Of a stretch of DNA of 15,186 nucleotides, positions 12,734 to 15,186 are shown piece by piece (the stretch's first letter is position 1; each line of letters opens with the position of its first letter). The DNA is from an uncultured Hungatella sp. (GTDB lineage: Bacteria; Bacillota; Clostridia; Lachnospirales; Lachnospiraceae): assembly GCA_910586845.1 (NCBI GenBank), contig CAJUJV010000038.1, positions 21,061 to 36,246 of the forward strand, written 5' to 3'. A program made the position numbers and the translations under genes. Below the pieces are notes generated by a model, which was given only the letters and a program-made list of their open reading frames with translations, did no database searches and had not been told where the DNA came from.

Positions 12734-15186
12734 ATGGAGAAAAGCAGAATGCGTCCTGTAGAAGCAGGGAAAAACGTTAGAATGAGCTTCTCAAGGCAGA
12801 AGGAAGTCCTGGAGATGCCAAATCTGATAGAGATTCAGAAAGACTCCTATCAGTGGTTCCTTGATGAGGGTTTGAGAGAAGTATTTCGGGACATCTCTCC
12901 GATCACGGATTTCGCAGGCCACTTGAGTCTGGAGTTCGTTGATTTTACATTATGTAAAGATGATATCAAAAATACCATCGATACCATTGAAAAATGCAAA
13001 GAACGAGACGCAACCTACGCAGCACCTTTGAAAGTAAGAGTAAGGCTTTGCAATAAAGATAAAGATGAAATCAATGAACACGAAATCTTTATGGGCGACC
13101 TTCCGCTTATGACAGATACGGGCTCCTTTGTGATCAACGGAGCAGAGCGTGTCATTGTCAGCCAGTTAGTACGTTCCCCGGGTATTTATTACGGCATCGG
13201 ACATGATAAGATCGGCAAGGAGTTATATACCTGCACGGTAATCCCCAACCGTGGTGCATGGCTGGAATATGAAACAGACTCCAATGACATCTTTTATGTG
13301 CGTGTTGACAGAACCAGAAAGGTACCGGTTACGGTCCTGATCCGTGCTCTCGGATACGGAACCAACGCCGAGATCCTGGATATGTTCGGCGAGGAGCCCA
13401 AGCTTCTGGCCAGCTTCGGCAAGGATGTATCCGACAGCTATGAGGAAGGCCTTCTGGAATTATATAAGAAGATACGTCCGGGCGAGCCCCTGTCCGTAGA
13501 CAGCGCCAAGAGCCTGCTTGACAGCATGTTCTTTGACCCGAGAAGATATGATCTGGCCAAGGTAGGCCGTTATAAATTTAATAAAAAACTGGCCTTCAAG
13601 AACCGCCTGGCAGGCCACACTCTGGCAGAAGACGCCGTGGATGTGTCTACGGGTGAGATCCTGGCAGAGGCGGGAAAGGTCCTTGACAAGGAACAGGCGC
13701 AGAAGATCCAGAACGCAGGTATCCCCTTTGTGTGGATCCAGGGCGTGGAGAGAAACGAGAAGGTTCTCTCCAACATGATGGTGGATCTGTCCTGTTATGT
13801 GAACTTTAAACCGGAAGAGGCAGGGATCACGGAGATGGTATACTATCCGGTGCTCCAGAACATCCTGACGGAATTCGGAGAGGATGAGGCAGAGTTGAAA
13901 GCTGCCATCCGCCGGAACGTGAGCGAACTGGTGCCCAAGCATATCACCAGAGAAGATATCCTTGCTTCTATTAACTATAATATGCATCTCGAAGAGCAGA
14001 TCGGCACTGCGGACGACATTGATCATCTGGGCAACCGGAGGATCCGCGCCGTAGGCGAGCTGCTCCAGAATCAGTACCGCATCGGTCTGTCCCGTATGGA
14101 GAGAGTGGTGCGGGAGAGGATGACGACCCAGGACATGGACGGCATCACCGCCCAGTCCCTGATCAATATCAAGCCCGTGACCGCGGCGGTAAAGGAGTTT
14201 TTCGGAAGCTCCCAGCTGTCCCAGTTCATGGATCAGAACAATCCGCTGGCGGAGCTGACCCACAAGCGGCGTCTTTCCGCCCTGGGCCCCGGCGGTCTGT
14301 CCAGAGAGAGGGCCGGATTTGAGGTCCGTGACGTCCATTATACTCACTATGGACGCATGTGTCCCATCGAGACCCCTGAAGGTCCCAACATCGGTCTGAT
14401 CAACTCCCTGGCCACATACGCGAGAGTGAATCAGTACGGCTTCGTGGAGGCTCCCTATCGGGTGGTGGATAAGTCTGATCCTGCCAATCCGGTGGTAACC
14501 GACGAGGTAGTGTATCTGACTGCCGACGAGGAAGACAACTATGTCGTGGCCCAGGCCAACACGCCCCTGGATCAGGAAGGACATTTTATCCGCAACAACG
14601 TATCCGGCCGTTACCGTGAAGAGACATCCGAGTTTCAGAAGAAGAGCATCGATCTGATGGACGTATCTCCGAAGATGGTGTTCTCCGTAGCCACATCCAT
14701 GATCCCCTTCCTGGAGAACGACGACGCCAACCGGGCCCTCATGGGTTCCAACATGCAGCGCCAGGCCGTGCCCCTTCTGACCACGGAGGCGCCGGTAGTC
14801 GGCACAGGTATGGAAGCCAAGGCGGCGGTGGACTCCGGCGTCTGTGTGGTGGCGAGAAATGCGGGCGTGGTGGAGCGCTCCGCTTCCAATGAGATCATCA
14901 TCAAGAGAGATCTGGACGGCAACCGGGATGTGTACCACCTGACCAAATTTAAGAGAAGCAACCAGTCCAACTGCTATAACCAGAAACCTATCGTCTTCAA
15001 GGGCAACCATGTAAGGGCCGGCGAAGTCATCGCCGACGGTCCCTCCACTCAGAACGGAGAGATCGCCCTGGGCAAGAATCCTCTCATCGGTTTCATGACC
15101 TGGGAGGGATATAACTACGAGGATGCAGTTCTCTTAAGCGAGAGACTGGTACAGGACGATGTGTACACATCGGTGCACATCGAAGA
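12734..15186 (+). CDS. rpoB: RNA polymerase beta subunit (3' end outside window)
   Basis: 817 complete codons of the RNA polymerase beta subunit; the gene is cut by the window end (full length in relatives is roughly 1250-1300 residues). Recognisable parts are the N-terminus (VLEMPNLIEIQKDSYQWF), GDLPLMTDTGSFVINGAERV, SQLVRSPG, and the rifampicin pocket at about residues 492-519 (SQLSQFMDQNNPL and THKRRLSALGPGG). E. coli D516, H526 and S531 correspond to D500, H510 and S515, all wild-type, so no classical rifampicin-resistance change is present. ATG 12734 follows AGGGGTGAG at 12719-12725. The frame is unbroken to the end. It is preceded by its own promoter and a divergent gene, not by rplL. 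G+C is about 40% over 12781-13080 and rises to about 60% or more later. Confidence 0.98.
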   Translation, partial: MEKSRMRPVEAGKNVRMSFSRQKEVLEMPNLIEIQKDSYQWFLDEGLREVFRDISPITDFAGHLSLEFVDFTLCKDDIKNTIDTIEKCKERDATYAAPLKVRVRLCNKDKDEINEHEIFMGDLPLMTDTGSFVINGAERVIVSQLVRSPGIYYGIGHDKIGKELYTCTVIPNRGAWLEYETDSNDIFYVRVDRTRKVPVTVLIRALGYGTNAEILDMFGEEPKLLASFGKDVSDSYEEGLLELYKKIRPGEPLSVDSAKSLLDSMFFDPRRYDLAKVGRYKFNKKLAFKNRLAGHTLAEDAVDVSTGEILAEAGKVLDKEQAQKIQNAGIPFVWIQGVERNEKVLSNMMVDLSCYVNFKPEEAGITEMVYYPVLQNILTEFGEDEAELKAAIRRNVSELVPKHITREDILASINYNMHLEEQIGTADDIDHLGNRRIRAVGELLQNQYRIGLSRMERVVRERMTTQDMDGITAQSLINIKPVTAAVKEFFGSSQLSQFMDQNNPLAELTHKRRLSALGPGGLSRERAGFEVRDVHYTHYGRMCPIETPEGPNIGLINSLATYARVNQYGFVEAPYRVVDKSDPANPVVTDEVVYLTADEEDNYVVAQANTPLDQEGHFIRNNVSGRYREETSEFQKKSIDLMDVSPKMVFSVATSMIPFLENDDANRALMGSNMQRQAVPLLTTEAPVVGTGMEAKAAVDSGVCVVARNAGVVERSASNEIIIKRDLDGNRDVYHLTKFKRSNQSNCYNQKPIVFKGNHVRAGEVIADGPSTQNGEIALGKNPLIGFMTWEGYNYEDAVLLSERLVQDDVYTSVHIE

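Noticed and set aside
12679..12761. Two short open frames in the rpoB leader (12679-12726 and 12690-12761)
   Set aside because: Both have only weak or no ribosome sites. The second overlaps the rpoB start out of frame. A regulatory leader peptide is possible but unsupported.
13460..15010. A 516-codon open frame on the minus strand
   Set aside because: It is antisense to rpoB, whose protein sequence is unmistakable in the plus frame; the minus product resembles no family.

Overview
The window looks like chromosomal DNA of a spore-forming clostridium, most likely Lachnospiraceae (Clostridium cluster XIVa). The reasons are a clear spoIIR sporulation gene, a DUF1934 protein, strong AGGAGG-type ribosome sites, and an RpoB N-terminus that resembles Lachnospiraceae RpoB from memory. 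Such cells have a single membrane, which makes the first half of the window surprising.

Bases 1-7118 hold a tight plus-strand operon: the last codons of an unknown gene, a TetR-family regulator, an RND membrane-fusion (adaptor) protein, a 1022-residue RND pump, and two tandem TolC-like secreted proteins. Neighbours overlap or lie within 14 bases of each other, so this looks like one regulated tripartite exporter. The two TolC-like proteins keep the alpha-helical hairpins and the G-x(4)-[ED]-type tips that dock adaptors. The adaptor keeps the R-x3-L-x6-S docking motif at its hairpin tip. Neither TolC-like protein shows a segment that could form the outer-membrane beta-barrel, and the spacing between the two tips is about 65 residues shorter than in E. 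coli TolC. My reading is a TolC-type tunnel remade for a cell with no outer membrane, perhaps to cross the peptidoglycan. This is the best candidate for an undescribed system here.

Bases 7202-9574 are on the minus strand: spoIIR followed by two tandem, related tyrosine recombinases with complete catalytic sets and no visible cargo element. A 15-bp palindrome lies between spoIIR and the recombinases.

Bases 9575-12050 carry a plus-strand cell-wall precursor cluster, ddl-murI-DUF1934, with a sigma-A promoter facing spoIIR and a strong bidirectional terminator at its end. A small uncharacterised single-pass membrane protein (minus strand) follows, divergent from rpoB. The rpoB gene has its own near-consensus promoter, is not preceded by rplJ-rplL, and runs off the window end. 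I saw no rRNA, tRNA, CRISPR array or insertion sequence. No gene-free stretch exceeds about 210 bases.
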